Notes: generated from the sequence alone by a model not told the origin. Positions 13,630 through 23,050 are shown, counted from the first letter of the stretch. The stretch is 58,553 nucleotides of DNA from Methylotenera_A sp049687015 (GCA_049687015.1 JBAVIP010000059.1:1-58553), one strand, 5' to 3'. Made by a program: numbers and translations.

Positions 13630-14700
13630 TTAATTAGTATTTCTGGTGCCGCCTTCCAATACCACAGCTTTAAAACCATACTGCGCTAAAATAAATGCGG
13701 CAGCTGAGCTGCGGCGGCCCGTTTGGCAATACACAATATATTCTTTTGTGTTATCCAATTGGCTTACCTGGCTGCGCAGCTCGTGCAATGGCGCGTTGAT
13801 TGCACCTTCGATATGGTGGTAATTGTATTCTGAGGCAAAGCGCACATCTAACCACTCTGCGCCATTGGCGACTTTAGCTTTTGCCTCCATCATGCTCACG
13901 GTGTTCACAATAGGCGCTTTAAGCAGCTCGACAAAATCTTGTTTCTTCAGGCGTAATAATTGACCGTCAGTTTTCATGGTCACAGTGGCGTTACGTTTAG
14001 TGTCTGAAGCTAATGCCTCTTCACCAAAACCTGCGCCGCTAAAAATTTCTGCCAACACGATTGGCGGCTTGCTTGGATCTTTTACCCGACTAACAACAGC
14101 AGTACCTTGTTGAATCAGGTAATAGTAGTCACCCTCTTGCCCTTGCGTAATAATCACTTGGCCCGCCTTAACATCCATAGATTCCATACGCGCAAACATA
14201 GCTTCGATATTGGCAGCCGGCAGCTTGCTAAATACGCCATTTTGCAGCTTAAACGCATTAAAGCTGGTCGCATCTAATTGGAAGTCACTTTTTACCACTT
14301 TTGCCTGTTTGATTTGCGCTGGGGGATAGCCTGACAGCTGATCCCAAGTCATCATAATATCGAGCAGATCTAAATCGATACGCACCACTTCAATCGGCGT
14401 AAGCGCGATGGTGTCTTTAATTTGTAGCCGGCCAGTATCCACTGGGTGTTTGGCGGCATCGGTGCCAGCGCGCAAAATGCGTTTGTTGCCATTTTGGTAC
14501 CGAATCCCCAAATCACCGCTCACCAAATAAAGTGCTTGTGTGCTATTTGCACTGATGCGCGTTGGGTCTAAATCTTTGCTGACCAGCTCCACAAAACACA
14601 CCGCTGCAAGCTCCACCAGACGATTGGGCGAAAGCCTTGCCATAGGCTCGAACCGAGCCAGAGTGGATTTAGAAATGAGTATAGGTTTATTTTCAGTCAT
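13630..14700 (-). CDS. cyclic nucleotide-binding protein with C-terminal rhodanese domain
   Basis: 356 residues. A degenerate cNMP-like domain fills about 14-125. The second one (about 150-265) keeps the phosphate-binding cassette FGEEALASDTKRNATV, with Glu and Arg in the places that hold the cyclic phosphate. A rhodanese domain follows (about 270-356); its loop CQTGRRSS has Cys325 as the likely sulfur or persulfide acceptor. No DNA-binding domain is present, so it is not a CRP-type regulator. It is the third gene of an operon with a cyclase and a phosphodiesterase, which suggests that it is the receptor of the nucleotide made there. Its substrate is unknown. Confidence 0.85.
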   Translation of the reverse strand: MTENKPILISKSTLARFEPMARLSPNRLVELAAVCFVELVSKDLDPTRISANSTQALYLVSGDLGIRYQNGNKRILRAGTDAAKHPVDTGRLQIKDTIALTPIEVVRIDLDLLDIMMTWDQLSGYPPAQIKQAKVVKSDFQLDATSFNAFKLQNGVFSKLPAANIEAMFARMESMDVKAGQVIITQGQEGDYYYLIQQGTAVVSRVKDPSKPPIVLAEIFSGAGFGEEALASDTKRNATVTMKTDGQLLRLKKQDFVELLKAPIVNTVSMMEAKAKVANGAEWLDVRFASEYNYHHIEGAINAPLHELRSQVSQLDNTKEYIVYCQTGRRSSAAAFILAQYGFKAVVLEGGTRNTN

Positions 14701-14709
14701 ATTTATTAT

Positions 14710-15474
14710 TTACAAATCGAATAGTTGTTGATGACGTAGTGCTTGGCAATGCCGCGTTTTTGGGTGTGCCGCCATTTCTTGCATAATTGTTGCGTCTTCG
14801 CCCGGTTTTAAGTGCGTAATAAAAATTTCAGGATGGCTTTGTAAATGCTCCAGCTCATCCGCCAGCGTATTTGGACACAGGTGTTTTGAAAGCATGGCTA
14901 ATTCAGCCTCTGCATTGCTAAATGCCGTTTCAATAATTAAATATTTTAAATTTTTTATACTGTTCACTGCTTGCCAAAAAGCCTTGCTACAAGCGGTATC
15001 CCCCGTAAATACCAAGCTATGCGTGCTGCTCTCAATCTGGTAGCCCACCGCCGGCACCACGTGATTCGCTGGCAGGGCGGTGATGGTTTTATAGTTAATG
15101 TTTACTGCATTACCAACAATAATCTCGTTATAAATTAAAAACGGGTTGGCAGTATCGGGAATCTGATTAAAGTTTGGCCAAATCAACCAATTAAAAATAT
15201 GCTGTTTTAAAATATTAATCACCTCAAGTGTGGCGTGTACCGTCACGGGATTGGTACGTAAACCCATGACAGTATCCAGCAACAGCGGTATAGCCACGAT
15301 GTGATCGAGATGCGAGTGTGTGACAAAAATATGATCAATTTTTAACAAGGCCTCAAGCGATAAATCACCTACGCCAGTACCAGCGTCTATCAACACATCG
15401 TCATCCAGCAGCAATGAAGTGGTGCGCAAATCGCTGCCAATTCCGCCGCTACAACCTAATACTTTTATCTGCAT
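14710..15474 (-). CDS. metallo-beta-lactamase-fold cyclic nucleotide phosphodiesterase (class II-like)
   Basis: 254 residues without a signal peptide. The dinuclear metal site is visible: THSHLDH (HxHxDH) near 53-59, a His in LPANHVVPAVGY, Asp in FTGDTA and His in FITHLKPG. The last motif and general plan match the PDEase_II group (yeast PDE1, Vibrio CpdP), which hydrolyses cAMP to AMP; tRNase Z- or arylsulfatase-like activity is an alternative for this fold. It lies 52 bases after the adenylate cyclase-like gene and 9 bases before the cNMP/rhodanese gene, all in one direction, which supports the phosphodiesterase role. Confidence 0.82.
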   Translation of the reverse strand: MQIKVLGCSGGIGSDLRTTSLLLDDDVLIDAGTGVGDLSLEALLKIDHIFVTHSHLDHIVAIPLLLDTVMGLRTNPVTVHATLEVINILKQHIFNWLIWPNFNQIPDTANPFLIYNEIIVGNAVNINYKTITALPANHVVPAVGYQIESSTHSLVFTGDTACSKAFWQAVNSIKNLKYLIIETAFSNAEAELAMLSKHLCPNTLADELEHLQSHPEIFITHLKPGEDATIMQEMAAHPKTRHCQALRHQQLFDL

Positions 15475-15526
15475 GAATAAATGGCCTCGTTTTCTTCGTT
15501 TTGTGATTGACTGCTTTGTTTCAAAC

Positions 15527-17785
15527 TTACTTACTCTCGTAAGTAAATACGCCGTTCCAGTTTTTGCCAGGCGGCGATTGCATAAATTGCTTAATTCGCG
15601 CTATATATAGCGCATAAAGCGGATTTGGCGCTGTTTTTTGTAAATTTTTCAACAGCTTCATGGCCAAATCCCAATCTTGATTTCGATAGTGCAGAATCGC
15701 TTCTTGATACAATTCAAGCTCGTTTAATGTTTCTTTTGACACTTGCTCTGATGTGCCAAGCGGCTGGTAAATAGTCACCGGTTGATCTTTGCCCTTTACC
15801 CGCACAATATCCAGTTCGCGGTAAATTATGTCTGGCGTTTGGGCTTTTACAAATTCGCTCACCACAATATCTGCGCCGTAATATTTGCTTAAACCTTCAA
15901 TGCGTGAACCTAAATTAACGCTATCGCCCATCACGGTGTACGCCATGCGGAAACTGGAACCCATGTTACCCACCACCATACTGCCCGTATTCAAGCCATA
16001 TCCCATCTGAATTGCTGGCCAGCCTTTTTTTGCGAATTTTTCATTAATCACCTTTATTGATGCATTCATTTGTATCGCCGCATTCAGCGCATTCTGCGCA
16101 TGATTTTTATCTCTCAGCGGTGCGCCCCAAAATGCCATAATCGCGTCGCCCATGTACTTATCAATCGTTCCTCGATTGTTGTGTATGATTTGCGTCATAG
16201 GCGTCAAAAATTCATTCATCATTTGCGACAGCTGATTAGGGTCCAGCCCTTCCGAGATGCCTGTAAAACCACGAATATCAGAGAACAAAACCGTCATCTC
16301 TCGGCTTTCGCCCTTCAGGTTAATCTCCTCAGGGTTCTTTGCCATTTTTTTTACCAATTCCGGCGGTACATACTGGCCAAAAAGCCCCGTTAATTGGCGC
16401 TTTCCACGCGATTCTACAAAAAATCCGTAACTCATATTCACCAGGTAAATCAGGCTTATCATTAGCAATAACGAGGCAATAGGCAGCACCAGATTAGCAT
16501 ACTGCCAAGCCACAAAATTAATACCCGATACCGCTGCTAGCAACGTCAACGTTAGCAGTGTCGCCTTTAACTGATTAAGTCTTGGTAAAGTGAATGCTAG
16601 CAATAAGCCTGCCAACAATAACAATAAAAACTCTACGCCATTGGTGAAAGCTGGGCGTTCTTTAATGTTGTTATCCAGTATGCCCGAGATAATATTGGCA
16701 TGCACTTCAACCCCGGGGTAGTTGCTTTGTACAGGGGTCGCCCGCAAATCCATTAATCCAGGCGCAGTAGTACCCACCAGCACGATTTTATTTTTAAGTA
16801 TTTCCGAAGACACTTTATTATTGAGTACATCACTTGCAGAAACGTAATTGAAGCTACCTTGCTCGCCACGGTATGGAATAAGCGTGGCGGCGTCAGCGCC
16901 CACAGGAATGCGCTTATCAGCCATTTTAATTGCTGCCACACCAACATAATTTTCATCAGCACCTACCGTTGCAAACGTGACTTCCATCTGCGGGCTTTGC
17001 AAATAGGCACGGGCAACCGCAATGGCTAATGCGTCGTAATAACTACCCTTATATTTAATCAGTGTGGAAATTTTACGCGTAATGCCATCAGCATCCGGCT
17101 CCGGGTTAAAGTGCCCTGCAGATAGTGCATTTTTTTGCAGAATTGCCAAATTTGCACCATATCCAGAAGCCTCAGTAAAGGCGATGGTTTGATTGTCAAA
17201 ACCCTCAACGGCAAAAATTGCTGGGGGCAATTGGCCAACATGATTAATATCGCCATAAATTTGAAAATAATAGCCTAATACTACCTTGCGATTTTTTAAG
17301 CTATCGGCAAAAATCTGGTCGTAATCCAGCTTAGGCTTCACTAGTTTCAGCGCATCGGCAAAGCCAGCATCCTCTTTTAAATATTGTTGCTGTATCCACT
17401 CCAGATTTTTAAGGCCAGAGCTTTCGTCTTTCTCTGCAAATACCACATCAAAACCCAGCGTATTAATTTGGTAACTATCAAATAACTGATTCACCAGCGC
17501 GGCTATTTTATCGCGCCCCCATGGCCAGCGGCCTTGTTCTGCGAGGCTTTTTTCATCAATATCCACAACCACAATTCGGCTATCAACAGTGTTTGGCTTC
17601 AGCAAATTCAGCCGCCTGTCATAGCTAAAGTTTTCTAATTTATGGATAAATGCAAACGGCAGCACATTGCCGGCATGTAACAACATGAGCACAATAATGG
17701 CTAGACTGAGCGCGAAACTTACCCCATGCTGTTTTGCAAGTGCGTAATATAGCTTTTGAAGTTTAACAAGTGAAAACAAGCGCAT
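15527..17785 (-). CDS. CHASE2-domain class III adenylate/guanylate cyclase
   Basis: 752 residues. One N-terminal membrane helix (about 22-45) leads to a periplasmic CHASE2 sensor domain (about 50-375), three helices follow (about 385-455), then a cytoplasmic class III cyclase domain (about 490-665). The metal-binding Asp503 (FSDIRGFTG) and Asp547 (KYMGDAIMAFWG) are both present. Lys543 and Thr617 stand at the positions that choose ATP in many bacterial cyclases, so cAMP is the likely product. A short tail with TPR-like helices completes it. The signal sensed is unknown. It heads the operon with the phosphodiesterase and cNMP/rhodanese genes and is divergent from the esterase at 17923. Confidence 0.9.
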   Translation of the reverse strand: MRLFSLVKLQKLYYALAKQHGVSFALSLAIIVLMLLHAGNVLPFAFIHKLENFSYDRRLNLLKPNTVDSRIVVVDIDEKSLAEQGRWPWGRDKIAALVNQLFDSYQINTLGFDVVFAEKDESSGLKNLEWIQQQYLKEDAGFADALKLVKPKLDYDQIFADSLKNRKVVLGYYFQIYGDINHVGQLPPAIFAVEGFDNQTIAFTEASGYGANLAILQKNALSAGHFNPEPDADGITRKISTLIKYKGSYYDALAIAVARAYLQSPQMEVTFATVGADENYVGVAAIKMADKRIPVGADAATLIPYRGEQGSFNYVSASDVLNNKVSSEILKNKIVLVGTTAPGLMDLRATPVQSNYPGVEVHANIISGILDNNIKERPAFTNGVEFLLLLLAGLLLAFTLPRLNQLKATLLTLTLLAAVSGINFVAWQYANLVLPIASLLLMISLIYLVNMSYGFFVESRGKRQLTGLFGQYVPPELVKKMAKNPEEINLKGESREMTVLFSDIRGFTGISEGLDPNQLSQMMNEFLTPMTQIIHNNRGTIDKYMGDAIMAFWGAPLRDKNHAQNALNAAIQMNASIKVINEKFAKKGWPAIQMGYGLNTGSMVVGNMGSSFRMAYTVMGDSVNLGSRIEGLSKYYGADIVVSEFVKAQTPDIIYRELDIVRVKGKDQPVTIYQPLGTSEQVSKETLNELELYQEAILHYRNQDWDLAMKLLKNLQKTAPNPLYALYIARIKQFMQSPPGKNWNGVFTYESK

Positions 17786-17922
17786 TGAAATATAAAAAAT
17801 ACTACTTTAATTAGTTGATTTTAATATTATTTTTACAATTTTAAGCATAGCTCATAATTTGTACAATGAATAGCATGTTTTGTTATATGATTTAATAATG
17901 CATCAAACAATAAGAAATTAAC

Positions 17923-18579
17923 ATGTACGACACCCCCATTGAAATAAGTATCGGCGCAGCCCCAACCGCCAGCGTGATCTGGCTGCATGGTTTAGGCGCG
18001 GATGGCAATGATTTTGTACCCGTCGTAAAAATGCTCAATTTGCCTAATATTCGCTTTATTTTGCCGCATGCCGCATTCAAGAAAGTGACCGCCAATAATG
18101 GCTATGAAATGCGTGCCTGGTATGATGTATTTGGCTTTAGCGCCGGCAGCCGCGAAGACGAAGCGGGTGTCCGCGAATCGCAAACCTATGTAGAGTCGTT
18201 GATTCAGCATGAAATTGATCGAGGTATTCCAGCGAAGCGCATCGTACTGGCAGGCTTTTCACAAGGCGGCGCAATTGCCCTGCACACGGCGCTGCGCCAT
18301 AAACAGGCATTGGCAGGCGTAATGGTGCTATCGGCCTATTTGCCACTAAAGGCTAATTTGGCTAAAGAAAAATCGAAAGAAAATCAGCACATCCCCATTT
18401 TTATGGCGCATGGCACTTATGACAATGTGATCAGCCTGGATACCTGCCGCATCTCTTTTGAAGTGTTGCAAGCGCAGCATTACACGATTAACTGGCACGA
18501 ATACCCAATGACGCACTCGGTAAACCAGCAGGAGATTGCCGATATTCGCACATATTTATTGCACGTTTTGAGTGATTAA
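17923..18579 (+). CDS. carboxylesterase/phospholipase of the alpha/beta-hydrolase family
   Basis: 218 residues, the usual length of the bacterial EstB/acyl-protein-thioesterase group (PF02230). The oxyanion region LHGLGADGNDF is at 21-31, the nucleophile is Ser113 in GFSQGG, and Asp167 (HGTYDNVI) and His198 (MTHSV) complete the triad. It hydrolyses short acyl or thioester bonds; the natural substrate cannot be told. There is no signal peptide. It is divergent from the CHASE2 cyclase gene and followed after 55 bases by xseB. Confidence 0.92.
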   Translation: MYDTPIEISIGAAPTASVIWLHGLGADGNDFVPVVKMLNLPNIRFILPHAAFKKVTANNGYEMRAWYDVFGFSAGSREDEAGVRESQTYVESLIQHEIDRGIPAKRIVLAGFSQGGAIALHTALRHKQALAGVMVLSAYLPLKANLAKEKSKENQHIPIFMAHGTYDNVISLDTCRISFEVLQAQHYTINWHEYPMTHSVNQQEIADIRTYLLHVLSD

Positions 18580-18634
18580 GCACTCAACAATCATAACTTT
18601 TGCTAAAATTACCTAATTCCATTAAAACCATATC

Positions 18635-18871
18635 ATGTCCAATAAACATCCAACATCGCAGCCTAGTTTCGAGAGTGCAATTACCGAACTGGAAACGCTT
18701 GTCAGCCAGATGGAATCAGCTAATCTGCCGCTTGAGCAATCCATTAGCGCTTATAAGCGTGGTGCTGAATTATTACAAGTTTGCCAGAAATCGTTGAGCG
18801 ACGCTGAACAGCAAGTACGCATTTTGACCGAAGCAAACAAGCTTACAGTGTTTAACCCAAGTAATGAATAA
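18635..18871 (+). CDS. xseB: exodeoxyribonuclease VII small subunit
   Basis: 78 residues with the family pattern SFESAITELETLVSQMESANLPLEQSISAYKRGAELLQVC, two helices that form the small subunit. Several copies bind the XseA catalytic subunit to make the nuclease that degrades single-stranded DNA to short oligonucleotides. xseB is usually found before ispA and dxs, as here. Its last codons overlap the ispA start by 8 bases. Confidence 0.95.
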   Translation: MSNKHPTSQPSFESAITELETLVSQMESANLPLEQSISAYKRGAELLQVCQKSLSDAEQQVRILTEANKLTVFNPSNE

Positions 18872-19790
18872 ACCAATGAACACGCCAATCAACGAGCAAA
18901 CAGCCGACTTTAACGCCTGGGCGAGCGATATGCAGATGCGCATTGAAAGTGTACTCGACGCGCACATGCCGCTTGCCAGTGTTTCCCCCATGCGCTTACA
19001 CGAGGCAATGCGCTATTCAACCCTTGGCGGCGGTAAGCGGGTGCGTGCCCTGCTGACTTATGCTGCAGGTGAATTTTGTGGTGCCAAGCTGGAACAGATT
19101 GATATTCCGGCCGCTGCGGTAGAAATCATCCACGCTTTCTCGTTAGTGCACGATGATTTACCGTGTATGGATGACGATGATTTACGTCGTGGCAAGCCGA
19201 CAACGCACAAACAGTATGGTGACGCCATGGCTTTATTAGTGGGCGATGCCCTGCAAAGCCTAGCGTTTCAGCTGATTTCGCAAGACAAATTACTGAAACA
19301 CGCTTCACAAAAACTGCAGATGCTACATATTTTAGCGTTAGCCAGCGGCTCGCGCGGCATGGCAGGCGGCCAGGCCATTGATATCGAGAGTATTGGCATT
19401 CCCCTTACACGCGCCGAGCTTGAGTACATGCATATTCAAAAAACTGGCGCACTGATTCGCGCGGCAGCTTTGTTGGGCGCATATAGTGCCGATAAGCCGG
19501 AAGAAGAGAAAATCAAAGCCATCGATCATTTTGCCAAGTCGATAGGTCTAGCATTCCAGGTAGTGGACGACATTTTAGACACCGAAGCCGACACGCATAC
19601 TTTGGGCAAAACTGCTGGCAAAGATAAGCTCAACAACAAATCCACTTATGTCACAATTTTAGGCTTATCAGCCGCGAAACAACTGGCTAGCGAACTGCAT
19701 GCCAATGCCATGGCAGCGCTTTCGTTTTATGGTCGCGAGGCAGATTTGCTGCGGCATCTGGCCAACTTTATTACACAACGTAGTTTCTAA
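18864..19790 (+). CDS. ispA: farnesyl diphosphate synthase
   Basis: 308 residues, a trans-prenyltransferase that joins dimethylallyl and isopentenyl diphosphates to C15 farnesyl diphosphate. The first Asp-rich motif is DDLPCMDDDD at 97-106 (bacterial type, with extra residues between the Asp pairs) and the second is DDILD at 235-239. GGGKRVR at 55-61 and the QAID segment are also conserved. The ATG chosen overlaps the xseB stop; a second ATG four codons later is an alternative. The product feeds quinone and undecaprenyl synthesis. Confidence 0.96.
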   Translation: MNKPMNTPINEQTADFNAWASDMQMRIESVLDAHMPLASVSPMRLHEAMRYSTLGGGKRVRALLTYAAGEFCGAKLEQIDIPAAAVEIIHAFSLVHDDLPCMDDDDLRRGKPTTHKQYGDAMALLVGDALQSLAFQLISQDKLLKHASQKLQMLHILALASGSRGMAGGQAIDIESIGIPLTRAELEYMHIQKTGALIRAAALLGAYSADKPEEEKIKAIDHFAKSIGLAFQVVDDILDTEADTHTLGKTAGKDKLNNKSTYVTILGLSAAKQLASELHANAMAALSFYGREADLLRHLANFITQRSF

Positions 19791-19802
19791 GCGCCTTCTA
19801 CC

Positions 19803-21665
19803 GTGCTCTCGCTATTAGATTCTATTCATTTGCCTACCGATTTGCGCAAGCTCGACCGCGATCAGCTTGCGGTATTGGCTGGCGAGTTGCGCGCATTTCT
19901 GGTCGAAAGTGTATCTAAAACAGGCGGGCACTTAGCCTCTAACTTGGGCGTAGTCGAGCTCACCATCGCCTTGCATTACGTGTTTAATACGCCAGACGAC
20001 AGGCTGGTGTGGGATGTCGGACATCAAACTTATCCACACAAAATTCTCACCGGTCGCCGCGAAGCTATGGCAGGCTTGCGCAAGCCCACTGGCATCGCAG
20101 GCTTTCCGCGTCGCAGTGAAAGTGAGTACGATACCTTTGGCACAGGCCATTCCAGCACATCAATCTCTGCAGCATTAGGCATGGCAATCGCGGCCAAACA
20201 AGCAGGCTCAGAGCGTCACTGCGTGGCGATTATTGGTGACGGCGCCATGACCGCCGGCATGGCGTTTGAGGCACTAAATAACGCCGGAGACATGGAAGCT
20301 AATTTGCTGGTCATTTTAAATGACAACGACATGAGCATTTCAAACAACGTCGGCGCACTTAACAATTACCTTGCCAGATTACTTTCTGGTCACTTTTACG
20401 ATAGCGTACGTCGCGGCAGCAAAAAGGTGCTTGACATGGTACCGCCTGTAAAAGAGTTCGCCAAACGCGCCGAAGAACACGCCAAAGGCATGGTATTGCC
20501 CGGTACTTTGTTTGAAGAATTTGGCTTTAACTACATCGGCCCGATCGATGGCCATGATTTGCCGGTATTGCTTGATACCTTGCATAATATCCGCGAGCTT
20601 AAAGGCATGCAGTTTCTGCATATTGTGACGCAAAAAGGCAAAGGCTTCGAGCCGGCTGAAGATGACCCGAACAAATACCATGGCGTGAGTAAATTCGACC
20701 CTGCTAACGGCATTGCCCATTCAGTTGCCGCTGCTAAAACCTACACGCAAGTGTTTGGCGACTGGCTGGTGGACATGGCAGACAGCGACGAGAAGCTGAT
20801 TGGCATTACCCCCGCCATGTGCGACGGCTCCGGCCTCAATGCGTTTGCCGAAAAGCATCCAGGCCGCTATTTTGATGTCGGCATCGCCGAGCAGCACGCG
20901 CTCACTTTTGCAGCCGGCATGGCGTGTGATGGCTTAAAACCTGTCGTCGCGATTTACAGCACATTTTTACAGCGCGCTTACGATCAACTGATCCATGACA
21001 TCGCGCTGCAAAATCTGGACGTGCTGTTTGCGATTGACCGGGCAGGCCTGGTAGGCGCAGATGGCCCAACCCATGCGGGCAGTTTTGATTTAAGTTATTT
21101 ACGCTGCATTCCCAACATCGTGATTATGGCGCCGAGTGACGAAAATGAATGCCGGCAAATGCTGACGACTGGATTCCAATATAAGGGTGTGGCCGCAGTG
21201 CGTTACCCGCGAGGCGCCGGCACCGGCGCTGCGATGAGTGCCTCACTTGAAACCTTACCCATCGGCAAGGGTGAAATTAAGCGCCGTTCAACAGTCAATA
21301 ATGGCAAAAAAATTGCCATCCTGGCGTTTGGCAGCATGTTGGCACCTGCCCTGCAGGCCGCATCAATACTGGATGCCAGCGTAGCCAATATGCGCTTTGT
21401 AAAGCCGCTTGATATTGATTTGATAGAAGAACTTACCAAGTCGCACGATTTGATTGTCACCATTGAAGAAAACGCATTGATGGGCGGCGCAGGAGCAGCA
21501 GTGCTGGAGGCTATGCAAACACTCAATTTAGCCACGCCGACGCTGTGCCTAGGTTTGCCTGATGTTTTTATTGAGCACGGTGTACATGAAACCATGTTGG
21601 CAGAATGTGGTCTAGATGGCTTGGGGATTATTAGGGCAATCCAACAAAAATTAAAAGCTAACTGA
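19803..21665 (+). CDS. dxs: 1-deoxy-D-xylulose-5-phosphate synthase
   Basis: 620 residues from a GTG at 19803, 12 bases after ispA. The enzyme makes DXP from pyruvate and glyceraldehyde 3-phosphate with thiamine diphosphate, the first step of the MEP isoprenoid pathway and also a precursor for thiamine and pyridoxal. The ThDP/Mg site reads GDGAMTAGMAFEALNNAG...NDNDMSIS, and the catalytic Glu lies in FDVGIAEQHALTFAAGMA. HSSTSISAALGMA is also typical. The order xseB-ispA-dxs is the classic proteobacterial operon. Confidence 0.97.
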   Translation: MLSLLDSIHLPTDLRKLDRDQLAVLAGELRAFLVESVSKTGGHLASNLGVVELTIALHYVFNTPDDRLVWDVGHQTYPHKILTGRREAMAGLRKPTGIAGFPRRSESEYDTFGTGHSSTSISAALGMAIAAKQAGSERHCVAIIGDGAMTAGMAFEALNNAGDMEANLLVILNDNDMSISNNVGALNNYLARLLSGHFYDSVRRGSKKVLDMVPPVKEFAKRAEEHAKGMVLPGTLFEEFGFNYIGPIDGHDLPVLLDTLHNIRELKGMQFLHIVTQKGKGFEPAEDDPNKYHGVSKFDPANGIAHSVAAAKTYTQVFGDWLVDMADSDEKLIGITPAMCDGSGLNAFAEKHPGRYFDVGIAEQHALTFAAGMACDGLKPVVAIYSTFLQRAYDQLIHDIALQNLDVLFAIDRAGLVGADGPTHAGSFDLSYLRCIPNIVIMAPSDENECRQMLTTGFQYKGVAAVRYPRGAGTGAAMSASLETLPIGKGEIKRRSTVNNGKKIAILAFGSMLAPALQAASILDASVANMRFVKPLDIDLIEELTKSHDLIVTIEENALMGGAGAAVLEAMQTLNLATPTLCLGLPDVFIEHGVHETMLAECGLDGLGIIRAIQQKLKAN

Positions 21666-21834
21666 TCATTAAACTTACTTTTATTGATTTAATTATTTTT
21701 AACCCAATATTTGCACATAGATAACAGTTAAAAATTTGTTTTAACATTTGTTTAGTCATGCGCATGCGAGTAGACTTTATATTATCCTAAGCCATCTTAA
21801 AATTGCGCTTAATTTTTGGAACTTATCCGAATTT

Positions 21835-22665
21835 ATGAATCTACCAACCGAAACTGTTGCCAACCCCAAAAACACTTTGCAAGGCATTGAGGATGTTCAG
21901 AACACGCCTGATGTGCGGCATTTGGACATCAACAAGGTCGGTATCAAATCGATTCGCCATCCCGTTATTGTCAAAGATAAAACGGGCGGCGCGCAAAGTA
22001 CTGTAGCGGTATTTGACATGTATGTGCATTTGCCGCACAACTTTAAAGGCACTCATATGTCGCGCTTTGTTGAGATTCTCAACATGAACGAACATGCGAT
22101 TTCGATTGAATCATTCGAAACGATTCTACGAGAGATGGTAAAGCGCCTCGAGGCGGAATCAGGTCATGTAGAAATGCGTTTTCCGTATTTTGTAAACAAA
22201 GCCGCGCCTGTTTCCGGCGTAAAAAGTCTGCTTGATTACGATGTCACATTTATCGGCGAGATTAAAAACGGCAAATTTGACATTACCGTAAAAGTGCTCG
22301 TTCCTGTCACCAGTTTGTGTCCCTGCAGTAAAAAAATCTCTGATTACGGCGCACATAATCAGCGTAGTCATGTGACAGTAACTGCACTGATTAACGATTT
22401 TATCTGGATTGAAGACATTATTACCTTGGTCGAAAAACAGGCTTCGTGTGAGTTGTATGGATTACTGAAGCGCCCTGACGAAAAGTTTGTCACTGAGCGT
22501 GCCTACGATAATCCGAAATTTGTCGAAGACATGGTGCGTGACGTGGCGGCGCAGTTGAATGCCGAGAAACGTATTGATGCTTACATTGTGGAAAGTGAAA
22601 ACTTTGAGAGCATACACAACCATAGCGCTTATGCGCTAATTGAGCGAGATAAACGCATTAAGTAA
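21835..22665 (+). CDS. folE2: GTP cyclohydrolase FolE2 (metal-flexible type IB)
   Basis: 276 residues from the ATG at 21835. It opens GTP to dihydroneopterin triphosphate, the first step of folate and queuosine precursor synthesis. It is the IB type, which works without zinc, and contains the segment VTSLCPCSKKISDYGAHNQRSHVTV with the functional Cys/His pattern. In many bacteria folE2 is under Zur control; I saw no clear Zur box in 21666-21834. The open frame runs 29 codons upstream without matching the family. Directly after the stop is the relic of a second folE2 end. Confidence 0.95.
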   Translation: MNLPTETVANPKNTLQGIEDVQNTPDVRHLDINKVGIKSIRHPVIVKDKTGGAQSTVAVFDMYVHLPHNFKGTHMSRFVEILNMNEHAISIESFETILREMVKRLEAESGHVEMRFPYFVNKAAPVSGVKSLLDYDVTFIGEIKNGKFDITVKVLVPVTSLCPCSKKISDYGAHNQRSHVTVTALINDFIWIEDIITLVEKQASCELYGLLKRPDEKFVTERAYDNPKFVEDMVRDVAAQLNAEKRIDAYIVESENFESIHNHSAYALIERDKRIK

Positions 22666-22676
22666 ATGGATTTTGG

Positions 22677-22745
22677 CAAAATTTCGAATCAATACATAAT
22701 CATTGTGCTTATGCTTTGATTGAAAGAGACAAACGAATAAGTTAG
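22677..22745 (+). pseudogene. folE2: tail remnant of a second folE2
   Basis: Read in one frame, 22680-22745 encodes 21 residues, starting NFESIHNHCAYALIERDK, and then a stop. The intact folE2 ends NFESIHNHSAYALIERDK and then RIK. Nineteen of 21 residues agree, yet 13 of the 19 shared codons are spelled differently (for example Ser AGC/TCA, Leu CTA/TTG, Arg CGA/AGA). Such synonymous divergence means the piece comes from a diverged, once functional folE2 and not from a recent local duplication. Similarity stops upstream of the Gln codon at 22677. Confidence 0.88.
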
Positions 22746-22771
22746 TTTTTACAACAAAAAGGAGCCTGAAA

Positions 22772-23005
22772 ATGTCTGTTGCAAAAGTAATTGAAATTAT
22801 TTCCTCCAGCAAGAAAAGTTTTGAAGATGCCGTTGTGCAAGGCGTGGCGAAAGCTGCGGATTCGCTACATGACATTACCGGTGCGTGGGTAAAAGAACAA
22901 AGCGTAAAAGTAAGCAACGGCAATGTAACGGAATATCGTGTGAATTTAAAAGTCACCTTTGTATTAAAAGATGTGCCTAAAACTGCAAAAGCTAAAAAGA
23001 AATAA
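22772..23005 (+). CDS. dodecin family flavin-binding protein
   Basis: 77 residues. VAKVIEIISSSKKSFEDAVVQGVAKAADSLHDITGAWVKEQSVKV is the dodecin pattern: a small beta-alpha-beta subunit that forms a hollow dodecamer storing or buffering flavins (FMN, FAD or riboflavin). The Trp in GAWVKEQ normally stacks on the isoalloxazine ring. AAGGAG precedes the ATG. A terminator follows directly. The C-terminal KTAKAKKK tail is basic and probably disordered. Confidence 0.94.
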   Translation: MSVAKVIEIISSSKKSFEDAVVQGVAKAADSLHDITGAWVKEQSVKVSNGNVTEYRVNLKVTFVLKDVPKTAKAKKK

Positions 23006-23028
23006 GTGATTGGTTTAAATAAAAAAAT

Positions 23029-23050
23029 GGGCTATCAAGCCCGTTTTTTT
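23029..23050 (+). terminator. rho-independent terminator after the dodecin gene
   Basis: GGGCT-ATCA-AGCCC with a 5-pair stem and seven T after it. It lies between the dodecin gene and the convergent minus-strand M23 gene; the A-run on its left would let it work on both strands. Confidence 0.85.
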
